DNA from: Herminiimonas sp.
Lineage (GTDB): Bacteria; Pseudomonadota; Gammaproteobacteria; Burkholderiales; Burkholderiaceae_D
Assembly (NCBI GenBank): GCA_027310305.1
Contig: DAIDBD010000107.1
Coordinates: 18,625 to 82,624 of the forward strand
Direction of reading: 5' to 3'
Length of the DNA stretch: 64,000 bases
In this document: positions 17,827 to 25,934 of the stretch, in pieces
How positions within the stretch are numbered: the stretch's first letter is position 1
How the letters are laid out: each line of letters begins with the position of its first letter
Notes under the pieces: generated by a model
Told to the model about the DNA's origin: nothing
The model's database searches: none
The model's input: the letters and a program-made list of their open reading frames with translations, nothing else
Program-made: the position numbers and the translations under genes

Positions 17827-18576
17827 ATGACTTTCAATTTCGATATCGGCATCGAGGACCTGGGGCCTTACCAGGTCCATTCGCGCCGGGAAATCATCAC
17901 ACTGCTGCGCAGCATCGGTGAGCGCAATCAATTGGTCAGAATGATTTTCAACGGCGGATCGGAAGCCGTTGTGACGTCGATTCTGGAAATCGATGAAGCG
18001 GGCAACCGCATCATCATCGATTGCGCGCCCAGCCAGCTTCAGAATCAGCGGATTCTCGATAGCGACAACATCTCGTTCGAAACCATGCTGGAGCGTATCC
18101 GCATCCTGTTTTTCGTGACGCATATCGAGAGCTGCCTGTACGACAACCTTCCCGCCTTCCGCATCGGCCTGCCCGCCAATCTGGTTCGCTTGCAGCGGCG
18201 CGAGTACTATCGCGTGGTCACCCCGCGCTGCACGATCCAGATTCCGCATCAGCAAGGGCCCGGCTCGACCAGCGTCACCGTTCCCGTGCAAAACGTCAGC
18301 GCCGGCGGCATCGGCATTCTGGATGACAAAAAACTGCTGGACGACACCGTCGGCCGCGTCTATGAAAACTGCCGGATCGCACTGCCCGAAGGCGCTCCGG
18401 TGACGGCGACGCTGGAAGTCCGGAACGCGCAAGACATCACGCTCGGCAACGGCAAGACGATCCGCCGCTTGGGATGCCTGTTCGTCGATTTGCCGAAACC
18501 CATGCTGGCGGCGGTACAGCGTTACATCACGAAGCTCGAACGGGATCAAAATGCGAAGGCGACCGGGCTGGAATAA
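17827..18576 (+). CDS. ycgR: Flagellar brake protein YcgR (PilZ, cyclic-di-GMP receptor)
   Basis: YcgR binds cyclic di-GMP and slows the flagellar motor. The 249-residue protein has an N-terminal YcgR domain (about 1-115) and a C-terminal PilZ domain. Both parts of the ligand site are present: LQRREYYRVVTP (RxxxR) and NVSAGGIGI (the N/DxSxxG element). Its place after the filament genes, in a window with two GGDEF-EAL proteins, fits a cyclic-di-GMP-to-motor link. Confidence 0.95.
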   Translation: MTFNFDIGIEDLGPYQVHSRREIITLLRSIGERNQLVRMIFNGGSEAVVTSILEIDEAGNRIIIDCAPSQLQNQRILDSDNISFETMLERIRILFFVTHIESCLYDNLPAFRIGLPANLVRLQRREYYRVVTPRCTIQIPHQQGPGSTSVTVPVQNVSAGGIGILDDKKLLDDTVGRVYENCRIALPEGAPVTATLEVRNAQDITLGNGKTIRRLGCLFVDLPKPMLAAVQRYITKLERDQNAKATGLE

Positions 18577-18656
18577 GGCATTCCCCGGATGCGTTAACGC
18601 AGACTCGGTCTGGCATGCGGTGCCGGAATTCATCGGGGCCGAGCCGCACTATTTCA

Positions 18657-18884
18657 GGACTTACGCCAATCTCGATGATGCATCAGATTTTTCAGCATAA
18701 AACGAACCGTTCGTCCTGAGCTTGTCGAAGGGGCTGCGGAACCCCTTCGACAAGCTCAGGACAGGCCCTTCGACAAGCTCAGGACAGGCTTCGATACGCT
18801 TCGCTACTCACACCCCAAAGGGTGCCCCGGGACGAACGGGTTATTGAGTGCGAACAAATCAAATATTGAGCTTTGCGTAAGTCC
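18657..18884. repeat. MITE-like repeat element with 10-base inverted ends and internal palindromes
   Basis: GGACTTACGC (18657-18666) and its exact reverse complement GCGTAAGTCC (18875-18884) bound a 228-base non-coding block. Inside are one inverted and two direct copies of a short repeat built on CTTCGACAAGCTCAGGAC (near 18714-18788), a sequence type that is common as an interspersed repeat in Proteobacteria. CGTTCG-containing arms lie further out. No transposase fragment is present, and I could not find a clean target-site duplication. It fills most of the gap between ycgR and the reductase gene. Confidence 0.6.
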
Positions 18885-18921
18885 ATTTTCATGATGTTTT
18901 CTCCGCTGTTGCGCCATAGGG

Positions 18922-20004
18922 CTACTTCTTACGCGTCAGCTTATGCGCTTTCAGAATGTCACGAGCCGACAGTTGTTTCCAGCCTTGCCTGGAGCGCATC
19001 AAATCTTTAAGCCTGAATAGGGCGAAGACCTTGAACGCGACCACGCCGAATAGCAATCCCAGTACAAGATATGAGAGTGGATTGTTAAACGAGAGCGCGG
19101 TGAGGCTGATGTGGGATGCGCCTCCAACATGCGCAATTATCATGGCCAGTGCTACCAAAGCGCTTGCGACGATCAGAAGATGGTTTTTCATCCTTGAATC
19201 AGGCGCGTGCTCGTTGCGGCCCATTCTGAATCCGGCAAATTCTTCGGCGCGGATGTTGTCTTTGTCTACACCCGCCTCCGAGAGTACTGCTTGCATGGCG
19301 CTGACCATCTCCGGCAGTCCGGCGACGTAATAAATCGGGGAGCGCAGGCCATCCACATGTTTTTCAAGCATGGCACGATTGATGGACCCTGTTTCTCCCT
19401 GCCAGGCTTTGACCGATTTTTCCGGTTCGGTGACGGTGGCAATCAATTTGAATGAAGGGTTTTGCTCCGCCAGACTTTGCAGCTCATTCAAATACGGCGC
19501 GTCCTCCGGCCGCCGGCTGGAATAGAACAGAAACATCTTGTGCCGCAGCTTTCGCCGTATCGCGTCTTTGATCATCGAGTAGGCCGGAACGATGCCGATG
19601 CCTCCGACGATAAAAACCGCCGGCCGTGCTGCATCCTCATGCAGGACGAATGCCCCCCGCGGACTCTCGAGCAGTTTCTCGATCAGTACTGCTTCGCCGA
19701 CTTTCATGCGGCTCAACACCCGCTTGAAGGCGGTGTCGCTCATCCTCATGGCGAACACCAGGTTCGGCTCGCCGGGGGTGCTTGCCATGGTGAAAAATCG
19801 CCTGTTGCCCTTCACGTCGGTTTCGGACGGATCAATGAGCGTCATTCTTACATGCTGACCGGCGCTAAAATGAAATCCCTTCGGCTTCTCAAAAACGAAT
19901 GCGCAGGTATCTTCGGCTATTTGTTCCTTACCCTTTAATTTGACTTCATAGGCCGCCAGCTGTTTTGCTGATGAACCCATGTGCATTGCCGGACCATGTT
20001 TCAT
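18922..20004 (-). CDS. FAD/NAD(P)-binding ferredoxin-reductase-like protein with C-terminal membrane helices
   Basis: This 360-residue oxidoreductase has an FNR-type FAD domain (RRFFTMASTPGEPN, the RxFTxxS variant, near residue 80) and an NAD(P) domain (FIVGGIGIVPAYSMI, then FYSSRRPEDAPYLNEL). It contains no [2Fe-2S] ferredoxin motif. After the reductase part (AEEFAGFRMGR) two hydrophobic helices follow (HLLIVASALVALAMIIAHVG and LSYLVLGLLFGVVAFKVFAL), with a basic tail ending in KLTRKK, so it is probably anchored to the inner membrane. It is divergent from a TetR regulator. The electron acceptor is unknown. Confidence 0.8.
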   Translation of the reverse strand: MKHGPAMHMGSSAKQLAAYEVKLKGKEQIAEDTCAFVFEKPKGFHFSAGQHVRMTLIDPSETDVKGNRRFFTMASTPGEPNLVFAMRMSDTAFKRVLSRMKVGEAVLIEKLLESPRGAFVLHEDAARPAVFIVGGIGIVPAYSMIKDAIRRKLRHKMFLFYSSRRPEDAPYLNELQSLAEQNPSFKLIATVTEPEKSVKAWQGETGSINRAMLEKHVDGLRSPIYYVAGLPEMVSAMQAVLSEAGVDKDNIRAEEFAGFRMGRNEHAPDSRMKNHLLIVASALVALAMIIAHVGGASHISLTALSFNNPLSYLVLGLLFGVVAFKVFALFRLKDLMRSRQGWKQLSARDILKAHKLTRKK

Positions 20005-20192
20005 GAATTAAACCCCTGCATAATTTTCGTCCATTTCGTTATGGGCGATAGTTTGAAAGCGGCCATTTGTTCATCGCCAGTGTAGGCTTGGAAAACGGCG
20101 GGTTGAAGAACAGCCAAGGCCGACGTGTACGATAGCGGACATCCGCGCACGTTTTGTCCGTCATCTTCCGCGCGGCTTCAGAGGAAATCACG
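20005..20192. promoter_or_regulatory. Divergent control region between the reductase and TetR genes
   Basis: These 188 bases separate the two divergent genes, the usual arrangement for a TetR repressor that controls itself and its neighbour. A GCGGA-CA-TCCGC palindrome at 20135-20146 is the best candidate operator I can see. Assignment is tentative. Confidence 0.35.
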
Positions 20193-20786
20193 ATGTTGAC
20201 GGGAAAGCAGGTAAAAGACCGGCGAATTCAAAAGACGCAAAAGCTCTTGCGCGAGGCTCTGTTCTCCTTGATCCACGAAAAGAACTACGACTCAATCGTC
20301 GTGAAAGACATTCTGGATCGCGCCAACGTTGGCAGATCAACCTTTTACACGCACTTCGGCGACAAGGATGAACTGCTTGTCAGCGGAATGCATGACATGC
20401 TTCGCTCGGTACAAGTGATGGAACTGCCGCCCTCGGCGAAGCCTTACGAACAGATTATCTGGTTCAGTCTTCCGGTCTTCGAGCAAATCAATCAGCATCG
20501 GCACGCCAGCGGGGCCAGGATCGGAATCCGGGGTCGAGCCATCATTCATGAGCACCTTCAAAAGATACTTGCCGAGCTGATCGCCGATGACGTCAAGAAG
20601 AACTTTCAAAATCGGCGGAAAACAACGCCCCCGATCTCATCCGATATTTTTGTCCAGTATGTAGCCTCGACGTTCATTCTGGTTTTGAATTGGTGGGTGG
20701 AGAGCCAAAGCCCGCTTCCTCCCAATGGCGTCAACGACTTGTTTCGCGCGCTGATCCTGCCGACGCTGGCGGCGGCTTTTGAGTAA
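20193..20786 (+). CDS. TetR-family transcriptional regulator
   Basis: This regulator has 197 residues from the ATG at 20193, chosen over 20154 because AGAGGAAA precedes it. The N-terminal helix-turn-helix is typical: IQKTQKLLREALFSLIHEKNYDSIVVKDILDRANVGRSTFYTHFGDKDELL. The C-terminal ligand domain ends in a hydrophobic, Trp-containing helix (FILVLNWWVESQSPLPPNGVNDLFRALI), as in many TetR_C regulators. It is divergent from the membrane-anchored flavin reductase, its most likely target. Its ligand is unknown. Confidence 0.92.
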   Translation: MLTGKQVKDRRIQKTQKLLREALFSLIHEKNYDSIVVKDILDRANVGRSTFYTHFGDKDELLVSGMHDMLRSVQVMELPPSAKPYEQIIWFSLPVFEQINQHRHASGARIGIRGRAIIHEHLQKILAELIADDVKKNFQNRRKTTPPISSDIFVQYVASTFILVLNWWVESQSPLPPNGVNDLFRALILPTLAAAFE

Positions 20787-20909
20787 AAGCCCGGCAGCCG
20801 AATTCAGACTTCTTGCCGGCGGCTACATCGCCTGCGCAATTGCTCTGATACGGCGGCGCAGCCGTGCAGTTCGCGCAGAATCATTGATAACGGGTAGCCA
20901 ATGTTCGTG

Positions 20910-21119
20910 TCATTCCTCAAGCCGGAAGCCGGCCTTGAGCGTGACCTGGAAATGCGCGACTTTGCCGTCGACGATATGGCCGCGGGTTTCCGTCACTTCG
21001 AACCAGTCGAGATGCTTCACGGTTTGCGATGCCTTGCCGATCGCATTGCGTATCGCGTCGTCCGAACTGTCGGCCGACGATCCCACCAGCTCGATGAGTT
21101 TGTAAATTTTATTGGACAT
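20910..21119 (-). CDS. Dodecin family flavin-binding protein
   Basis: This is a 69-residue protein from the ATG at 21119 (MSNKIYKLIELVGSS), with AAGGCG upstream; the ORF track starts it 22 codons too early. Length and sequence fit dodecin, a small dodecamer-forming protein that stores or buffers flavins: SSDDAIRNAIGKASQTVKHLDWFEVTETRGHIVDGKVAHFQVTLKAGFRLE. The Trp in DWFEV is the residue that stacks with flavin in known dodecins. It is monocistronic. Confidence 0.95.
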   Translation of the reverse strand: MSNKIYKLIELVGSSADSSDDAIRNAIGKASQTVKHLDWFEVTETRGHIVDGKVAHFQVTLKAGFRLEE

Positions 21120-21409
21120 GATTGGCGCCTTTCGCGGTTGAGAAAAGGATGGAAGCGATCGGTCCGACAGCATTTGCATCGGCACCGCGTTCGAACCTGA
21201 AGATAAGACCCCGCAAAGACCGGCCGGTTCGCTGATCCGCGATTTACCCGCTCCCGTCGTATCTGCTCCTCTCTTGCCGATTGCGAATTCTCAACATTTC
21301 TTCGATTGATGATTTGATAATGTTTAAGTTCGCCATGACGACGCAGATCGACGACAAGGCGATTTGCCATGGCCACAAATAAATCCAAAAGAGCAAGACA
21401 TGAAAATGC

Positions 21410-22106
21410 ATGCATGCAAGGAAGCTTTGCACCGTGCCGTCGGTCACGGCGGTGATCGCGAGCCTGATCATTGCAGGATGCGGCGGAGACAATGGAAACC
21501 AGTCCGCGCCTCTGCCCATCCAGTCCGCCATGACGTGCGCGCAACTCAACGGCATGACGATTCCCGCCGCATCGACCGGCTTGCCGACCACCGGAGCCAC
21601 GGTCACCAGCACCCAGGTCGTTCCTGCAACTGGAACGGGGGCCGCGGCCGTCGGAGAATATTGCAAGGTGCTCGGCGATATCGATCCCGCGACGGCGACC
21701 CTGAACGGCGCGCCGGTACGCTGCGCCGGCGGCGTCGATACCGGTCACACCTGCCTGTCGGATGCGCAGATCGCCGCATTCAATGCCACCAATACGCCGC
21801 TGGTGCAGAACTTACAACCGCATCCGCAACGGCATGGGCGCGGCCAAGGTGGACGGCTTCGTGCGCTATTACGAAATTCCCGGCCACGGCCATGCGGTAA
21901 GCCGCGTATTCAATGCCGCCTGGGATTCGGTTGCCGCGCTCGAAAACTGGGTCGAAAAAGGCATCGCCCCGCCGCTCCAGATCGTGGCCGACACCGCCGG
22001 CGTGCCGGGCCGCACCCATCCGCTATGCGCTTATCCGAACTGGCCGAAGTACAAAGGCTCCGGCGACATCAATTCGGCGCAGAGCTATACCTGCGCCACG
22101 CAATAA
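21410..22106 (+). pseudogene. Tannase/feruloyl esterase family lipoprotein, internally deleted and frameshifted
   Basis: The first part (frame of 21410) encodes a lipoprotein signal with lipobox IAGC and a tannase-like N-terminus (CAQLNGMTIPAAST, GEYCKVLGDIDP). The C-terminal part continues in a different frame from about 21817 (YNRIRNGMGAAKVDGFVRYYEIPGHGHAVSRVFNAAWDSVAALENWVEKGIAPP) to the stop at 22106. The family is usually about 550 residues; here only about 230 codons remain, and the catalytic centre with its Ser and Asp is gone. The join near 21810 is therefore both a deletion of several hundred codons and a frameshift. The gene is dead. Confidence 0.85.
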
Positions 22107-22189
22107 CCGCAAGCGGGATCGGGCGCCGGTCCGATCCGCAGCCGGGCATTTTCTTGCTGCCTGTTTGAGAACGCTGAAAATGCCGGCTG

Positions 22190-23005
22190 CTACTGCGTAC
22201 TTGCCAGCCAGAGGTTCGCCGCACGCTCGAAAATATCGGTTTGCATCTTGAAGAACCTGCCGGATTCCGGTTGCCATGCGTAGCGATTGACGGCAATCCG
22301 CAACGGCTCGATTTCAAGCAGATTGAAAGAGTTCGCTTCCTCGCGTTCGCGGGTGGAGGTGGCGGTTCCGGCCTGTACCACCAGCGCCGAATAATCGGTG
22401 ATTTGATAACGCGACGCCGTATCGCCGGCGTGACTTGCATGCAAGTGGCCCGCCAGCAGCAGGTCGGTGCCGCAACGCGCGAACATGCTCATTGCCATTT
22501 CCGCGCGTCGGACCAGCTCGCGTTCGTGATAGGCGCCGGGCAGATCGAATGGATGGTGGGTGACGATGATCTTCGTCAGATGCGGCGCCAGGCCGCAAAG
22601 CTGTTCGCGTACCCGGGCGATCTGCCGCGCGTTGATGCGGCCGCCCTTGAACGTCAGCGAGCGCGCCGTATTGATGCCGATGACGGCGATCTCGTCGTCG
22701 ATGAATGACGGGGCGAGATCGTCGGTGATGTAACGGCGGTATTTGTTCAGCGGTCGAAAAAAACGGCTGAACACATCATGCAGCGGTACGTCGTGGTTTC
22801 CCGGAACGATGATTTGCGGCGATGGCAGCGCATCGAGAAATCGGCGCGCTTCCTTGAACTCGGCGCTACGGGCGCGTTGCGTCAAGTCGCCCGACACCAC
22901 CACGACGTTCGGCTGGAGCGCCGTAACCGTTTCAATCAGCGGTGCGAGCAGCGCCGGATTGACGCGTCCGAAATGGAGATCGGAAAGATGGACGACGGTG
23001 CGCAT
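22190..23005 (-). CDS. Calcineurin-like metallophosphoesterase
   Basis: This 271-residue phosphoesterase has all the metal-binding motifs in order: LSDLHFG, VVVSGDLTQRA, IIVPGNHDVPLHD, TKIIVTHHPFDLP and LLAGHLHASH. The dinuclear metal centre should be active. The arrangement resembles CpdA-type cyclic nucleotide phosphodiesterases, but the substrate cannot be assigned. Its start overlaps the end of the upstream lipid kinase gene by one base (TGATG), so they are co-translated. With the kinase and the PAP2 phosphatase, a role in lipid or phosphate-ester turnover is plausible. Confidence 0.9.
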   Translation of the reverse strand: MRTVVHLSDLHFGRVNPALLAPLIETVTALQPNVVVVSGDLTQRARSAEFKEARRFLDALPSPQIIVPGNHDVPLHDVFSRFFRPLNKYRRYITDDLAPSFIDDEIAVIGINTARSLTFKGGRINARQIARVREQLCGLAPHLTKIIVTHHPFDLPGAYHERELVRRAEMAMSMFARCGTDLLLAGHLHASHAGDTASRYQITDYSALVVQAGTATSTREREEANSFNLLEIEPLRIAVNRYAWQPESGRFFKMQTDIFERAANLWLASTQ

Positions 23006-23955
23006 CAGACTGTCCCTGGATCGGCGGCGGAATCCTCGTCAGGCACGATGACCTGCAACGCGCCGGCGCGGATTTTGTAATGGAGGGGCGTATTCATGAC
23101 GGTCACTTCTCCGTCGGTTGCCACCCGCAGCCGCCGGTGCCGCGACTCGATGCGCATTTCCGTCGTTCTCAATGCATTGAAGTCCTTGACCTGATCGAGC
23201 CGCCCGAACAGCGCATGCATGGCAAGCCGCAGCAAACCCCATCGGCCGGTGCGCTGGGCGACATACACGCTCAGCATTCCTCGATCCAGCGCGGCACGTT
23301 CGCCGATCCGGAATCCTTCCATCAGATATTCATTGTTGCCGATGAAGACGAAAGGCGTCTTCCACATGCGCCCGGCGCCGTTCACTGACGGCCTCTCTTT
23401 GTTCGATGCCATTTCCATATGAACATGAAGAAACGGATAGGCGCGCAGCGTTGCCAGCGTAGCCCAGCCGAACGAGAGCCACTTGCCGCGGCCCAGCCGG
23501 CGTTGCTGCTTTTCCCGTTCGCGAACGATATCGGGATAAATCCCGAGGCTGGAATTGTTGAGGAAGATACGCTGGTTCACTTCGCCGACATCGATGCGTT
23601 TGACGTTTCCATGCACGATCGCGCGTACCGCGGCATCGAGCTCGGCCGGCACACCCATGTCCTTGGCGAAATGATTGAGTGTGCCAAGCGGCAGCACGCC
23701 CAATGGCATGCCGGTCCCGACCAGCATCGATGCGACCGCGCTGATCGTTCCATCCCCTCCTCCGGCAACCACGGCATCCGGACGTTGAGCAACCGCGGCC
23801 CTGGCGCTGCCGATGATTTCATTCCCGCCATGCGCCAGCACGATCTCCGCGGCAGCGCCGTTCGCGGCAAAAATAGCCGTCAGCTTGTCCGCCAATGCGC
23901 TTTCATGCCCGGTGCCGGCGGCAGCATTGATGATCACGATGAATGTCGACCGCAT
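23005..23955 (-). CDS. Diacylglycerol/sphingosine kinase-family lipid kinase
   Basis: This 316-residue protein has the DAGK catalytic domain: INAAAGTGHESALADKL at the N-terminus and the nucleotide-binding motif VVAGGGDGTISAVA, followed by LGVLPLGTLNHFAKDMGVP. It is expected to phosphorylate a lipid at the inner membrane face, in the manner of YegS or DgkB. It lies between a PAP2 phosphatase and a metallophosphoesterase on the same strand, three bases downstream of PAP2, so kinase and phosphatase activities are co-encoded. Confidence 0.93.
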   Translation of the reverse strand: MRSTFIVIINAAAGTGHESALADKLTAIFAANGAAAEIVLAHGGNEIIGSARAAVAQRPDAVVAGGGDGTISAVASMLVGTGMPLGVLPLGTLNHFAKDMGVPAELDAAVRAIVHGNVKRIDVGEVNQRIFLNNSSLGIYPDIVREREKQQRRLGRGKWLSFGWATLATLRAYPFLHVHMEMASNKERPSVNGAGRMWKTPFVFIGNNEYLMEGFRIGERAALDRGMLSVYVAQRTGRWGLLRLAMHALFGRLDQVKDFNALRTTEMRIESRHRRLRVATDGEVTVMNTPLHYKIRAGALQVIVPDEDSAADPGTV

Positions 23956-23958
23956 CGG

Positions 23959-24783
23959 TCAGCGCAACCCGTATCGCGCAATCCGCCGGTGGCGCATGCC
24001 GCCGACCGCGGTCAGGCAAATCGCCAGCCACGCGATCGCTTCGGCGCAGCCCGCCAGCACATCGCTCAGGTAATGCACGCCGAGATACACGCGGCTGAAG
24101 GCCACCGCGGCAACAAGCAAGACAGCGCACACGACAATGGCTGACCGGGCATGCCACGAGCGTATCCGGGCAACCAGATACGCCGCGAGGATGCCGTAAA
24201 AAAGCGTGGTGCCCGCCGCATGTCCGCTTGGAAAACTATAGGTGGCCAGCGTAAGGAGCGGATTGTCGAAACTGGGCCTGGCACGGTGAAATGCAAATTT
24301 CATCGCGGTGTTCAGCAGCATGCCGCCAGGTACGGTGATCGCCAGCGCAAGCAGCCAGTACCAGCTCTTTTTTCGCGCAAGATAAAGCGCGAAAAGGAAA
24401 GTCGCGATGCTGATGCCCGCCACTCCGTGCATATGGGTCACGGCAAGCATGACGGTTGTCAGTTGCGGAACGGCGTGCGCGTTGAACCAGTTTGCAATCT
24501 GCACATCGAGTATCGTTATTTCATCTTTGGTGACCACGTCTTCGGCGATGCTGCCGAACAGCCACGCGGCGCCGATGAGCGTCAGAACACCCAGGGTCAG
24601 ATGCAAACCCAAATAGCTTTCCGGCGATAGCCGGGCCTTGATGAATCCCTTGAACAGGGCAAGCCGATGGTTCAATGGAATGCGCCGTTGCTTGCGGCAA
24701 GGATGAATAAGAGATTGCGGTGCGTGCGTGTTTTCACATGGGCCTCGTTCGAGCGCTGTACGTACCGTGCTTATTGTACGCAT
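23959..24783 (-). CDS. PAP2-family membrane phosphatase
   Basis: This 274-residue membrane protein carries the three PAP2 phosphatase motifs: KFAFHRARPSF, YSFPSGHAAGTT and SRVYLGVHYLSDVLAG. Five to six hydrophobic segments surround them. It likely dephosphorylates a lipid such as phosphatidate, undecaprenyl pyrophosphate or phosphatidylglycerol phosphate. The first 30 or so residues (MRTISTVRTALERGPC) look unlike the family, and the true start may be a downstream GTG or TTG. It heads the PAP2, lipid kinase and phosphoesterase cluster. Confidence 0.88.
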   Translation of the reverse strand: MRTISTVRTALERGPCENTHAPQSLIHPCRKQRRIPLNHRLALFKGFIKARLSPESYLGLHLTLGVLTLIGAAWLFGSIAEDVVTKDEITILDVQIANWFNAHAVPQLTTVMLAVTHMHGVAGISIATFLFALYLARKKSWYWLLALAITVPGGMLLNTAMKFAFHRARPSFDNPLLTLATYSFPSGHAAGTTLFYGILAAYLVARIRSWHARSAIVVCAVLLVAAVAFSRVYLGVHYLSDVLAGCAEAIAWLAICLTAVGGMRHRRIARYGLR

Positions 24784-24961
24784 TGGGCAGGATATTCTGA
24801 CCGATCGTTCAAACTTTGATCGGCCGCGCCGCGGATTGGTTGATCCTTGTCAACGTCATGCGGCAGCGTCAAGGAACAAGAAAAAACGGCTGCCGCATAA
24901 AGGAGAGGGAGTCCGTATCTGCAACTGATGTGACGCATGTCCTTGATGACGGAAGGCATGG

Positions 24962-25032
24962 TCCACGAAAGACACGAAAATCACGAAAAAAACAGATAAG
25001 GAGTGTTATGAATCTTTCGTGTCTTTCGTGGA
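24962..25032. repeat. 18-base perfect inverted repeat in the PAP2-gntR gap
   Basis: TCCACGAAAGACACGAAA and its exact reverse complement are separated by 35 bases. The arms are themselves built from a CACGAAA-type unit, which occurs a third time in the loop (TCACGAAA). There is no T run, so a terminator role is uncertain, although it lies 3' of the GntR gene. The repeat type is a familiar interspersed palindrome in proteobacterial intergenic DNA. The rest of this 291-base gap (24784-25074) shows no gene. Confidence 0.75.
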
Positions 25033-25074
25033 TCAATGCGCAACATAAGTTTGTAATGGTGCCGACGGCCCCGA

Positions 25075-25749
25075 TTACGCCGACTTGGCCGACAACTGCT
25101 GCAACGATGCGATCAGATCCGCGAATCGCTCGCCCTGGATCATGATGTGATCGCGCAAAAGCTCGGCGGTCAGTTCGCCATCCCCGGCAACGATGGCTTG
25201 CACAACCTGCTCATGTTCGGCGTAAGAGTTCGCCAACCTGTCGCGCATGCGCAACTGCAGGCGGCGATACGGCCGCAGCCTGCGATGCAGGCTTCTGGCC
25301 TGCTCGGTTAGAAAAGCGTTGTGGCTGCCGTCATAGATCGCATCATGAAATAACTCGTTCTTGTAAAAGTAGGCATCCGGTTCGCGCGCATCGCAGGCAG
25401 CCTTGCAGGCCTGATGCGCCGCCATCAGGCTTGCATGCTCGGCCGACGACATCCTGCGTGACGCCAGGCGTCCGCACATTGCTTCGAGCTCCGCCATCAC
25501 TTCGAACATTTCGACCAGCTTCTGCGGGCCGATCTCCGCCACGATCGCGCCGCGCCGCGGGCGAATCTCGATGATGCCCATCGATGCCAGCTGGATCAGC
25601 GCTTCGCGGATCGGCGTACGCGACACGCCGAATTCCTTCGCCAGTTCGGTTTCATCCAGATGCTGTCCCGGTTGCAGCTTGCCGACCGCAATCATTTCTT
25701 CAATTGCTTCGCGCAGGGTTTCTGAACGGTTTTTCATTCCAGGCTGCAT
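25075..25749 (-). CDS. GntR-family (FadR/FCD subfamily) regulator, probable malonate-operon regulator
   Basis: This 224-residue regulator has an N-terminal winged helix (LREAIEEMIAVGKLQPGQHLDETELAKEFGVSRTPIREALIQLASMGIIEIRPRRGAIVAE) and a C-terminal FCD ligand domain (YFYKNELFHDAIYDGSHN, with the later histidine in DHIMIQ). GAGAGGG precedes the ATG at 25749. It is divergent from the TRAP-mdc operon. In Acinetobacter the malonate operon is controlled by a GntR repressor (MdcY), so this is the likely local regulator, with malonate or malonyl-CoA as ligand. That assignment is an inference. Confidence 0.9.
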   Translation of the reverse strand: MQPGMKNRSETLREAIEEMIAVGKLQPGQHLDETELAKEFGVSRTPIREALIQLASMGIIEIRPRRGAIVAEIGPQKLVEMFEVMAELEAMCGRLASRRMSSAEHASLMAAHQACKAACDAREPDAYFYKNELFHDAIYDGSHNAFLTEQARSLHRRLRPYRRLQLRMRDRLANSYAEHEQVVQAIVAGDGELTAELLRDHIMIQGERFADLIASLQQLSAKSA

Positions 25750-25759
25750 AGGGCCCTCT

Positions 25760-25836
25760 CATGTATGGACAAAATCATTATAAAACCTATTTAATGCTTG
25801 ACAATGCATTTATTAAATATATTCTTGCATACATAA
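25760..25836 (+). promoter_or_regulatory. Promoter and candidate GntR operator half-sites of the TRAP-mdc operon
   Basis: TTGACA at 25798-25803 and TATTCT at 25820-25825 (16-base spacer) form a reasonable sigma-70 promoter for the TRAP-mdc operon. Two inverted copies of ATGTATGnA flank it: CATGTATGGA near 25760 and TTGCATACAT near 25826, the latter just past the -10 element. Such half-sites resemble the TGTATACA-like cores bound by FadR/GntR regulators. The identification is tentative. Confidence 0.5.
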
Positions 25837-25934
25837 AAACAAGAAACGCATATTTTCAGGGAACCACGTCTTTAAGTAGTGATAAAGTATCCGTGCAGCA
25901 CACTATAAAGTTTATCCATTTACTAGGAGGAGTC

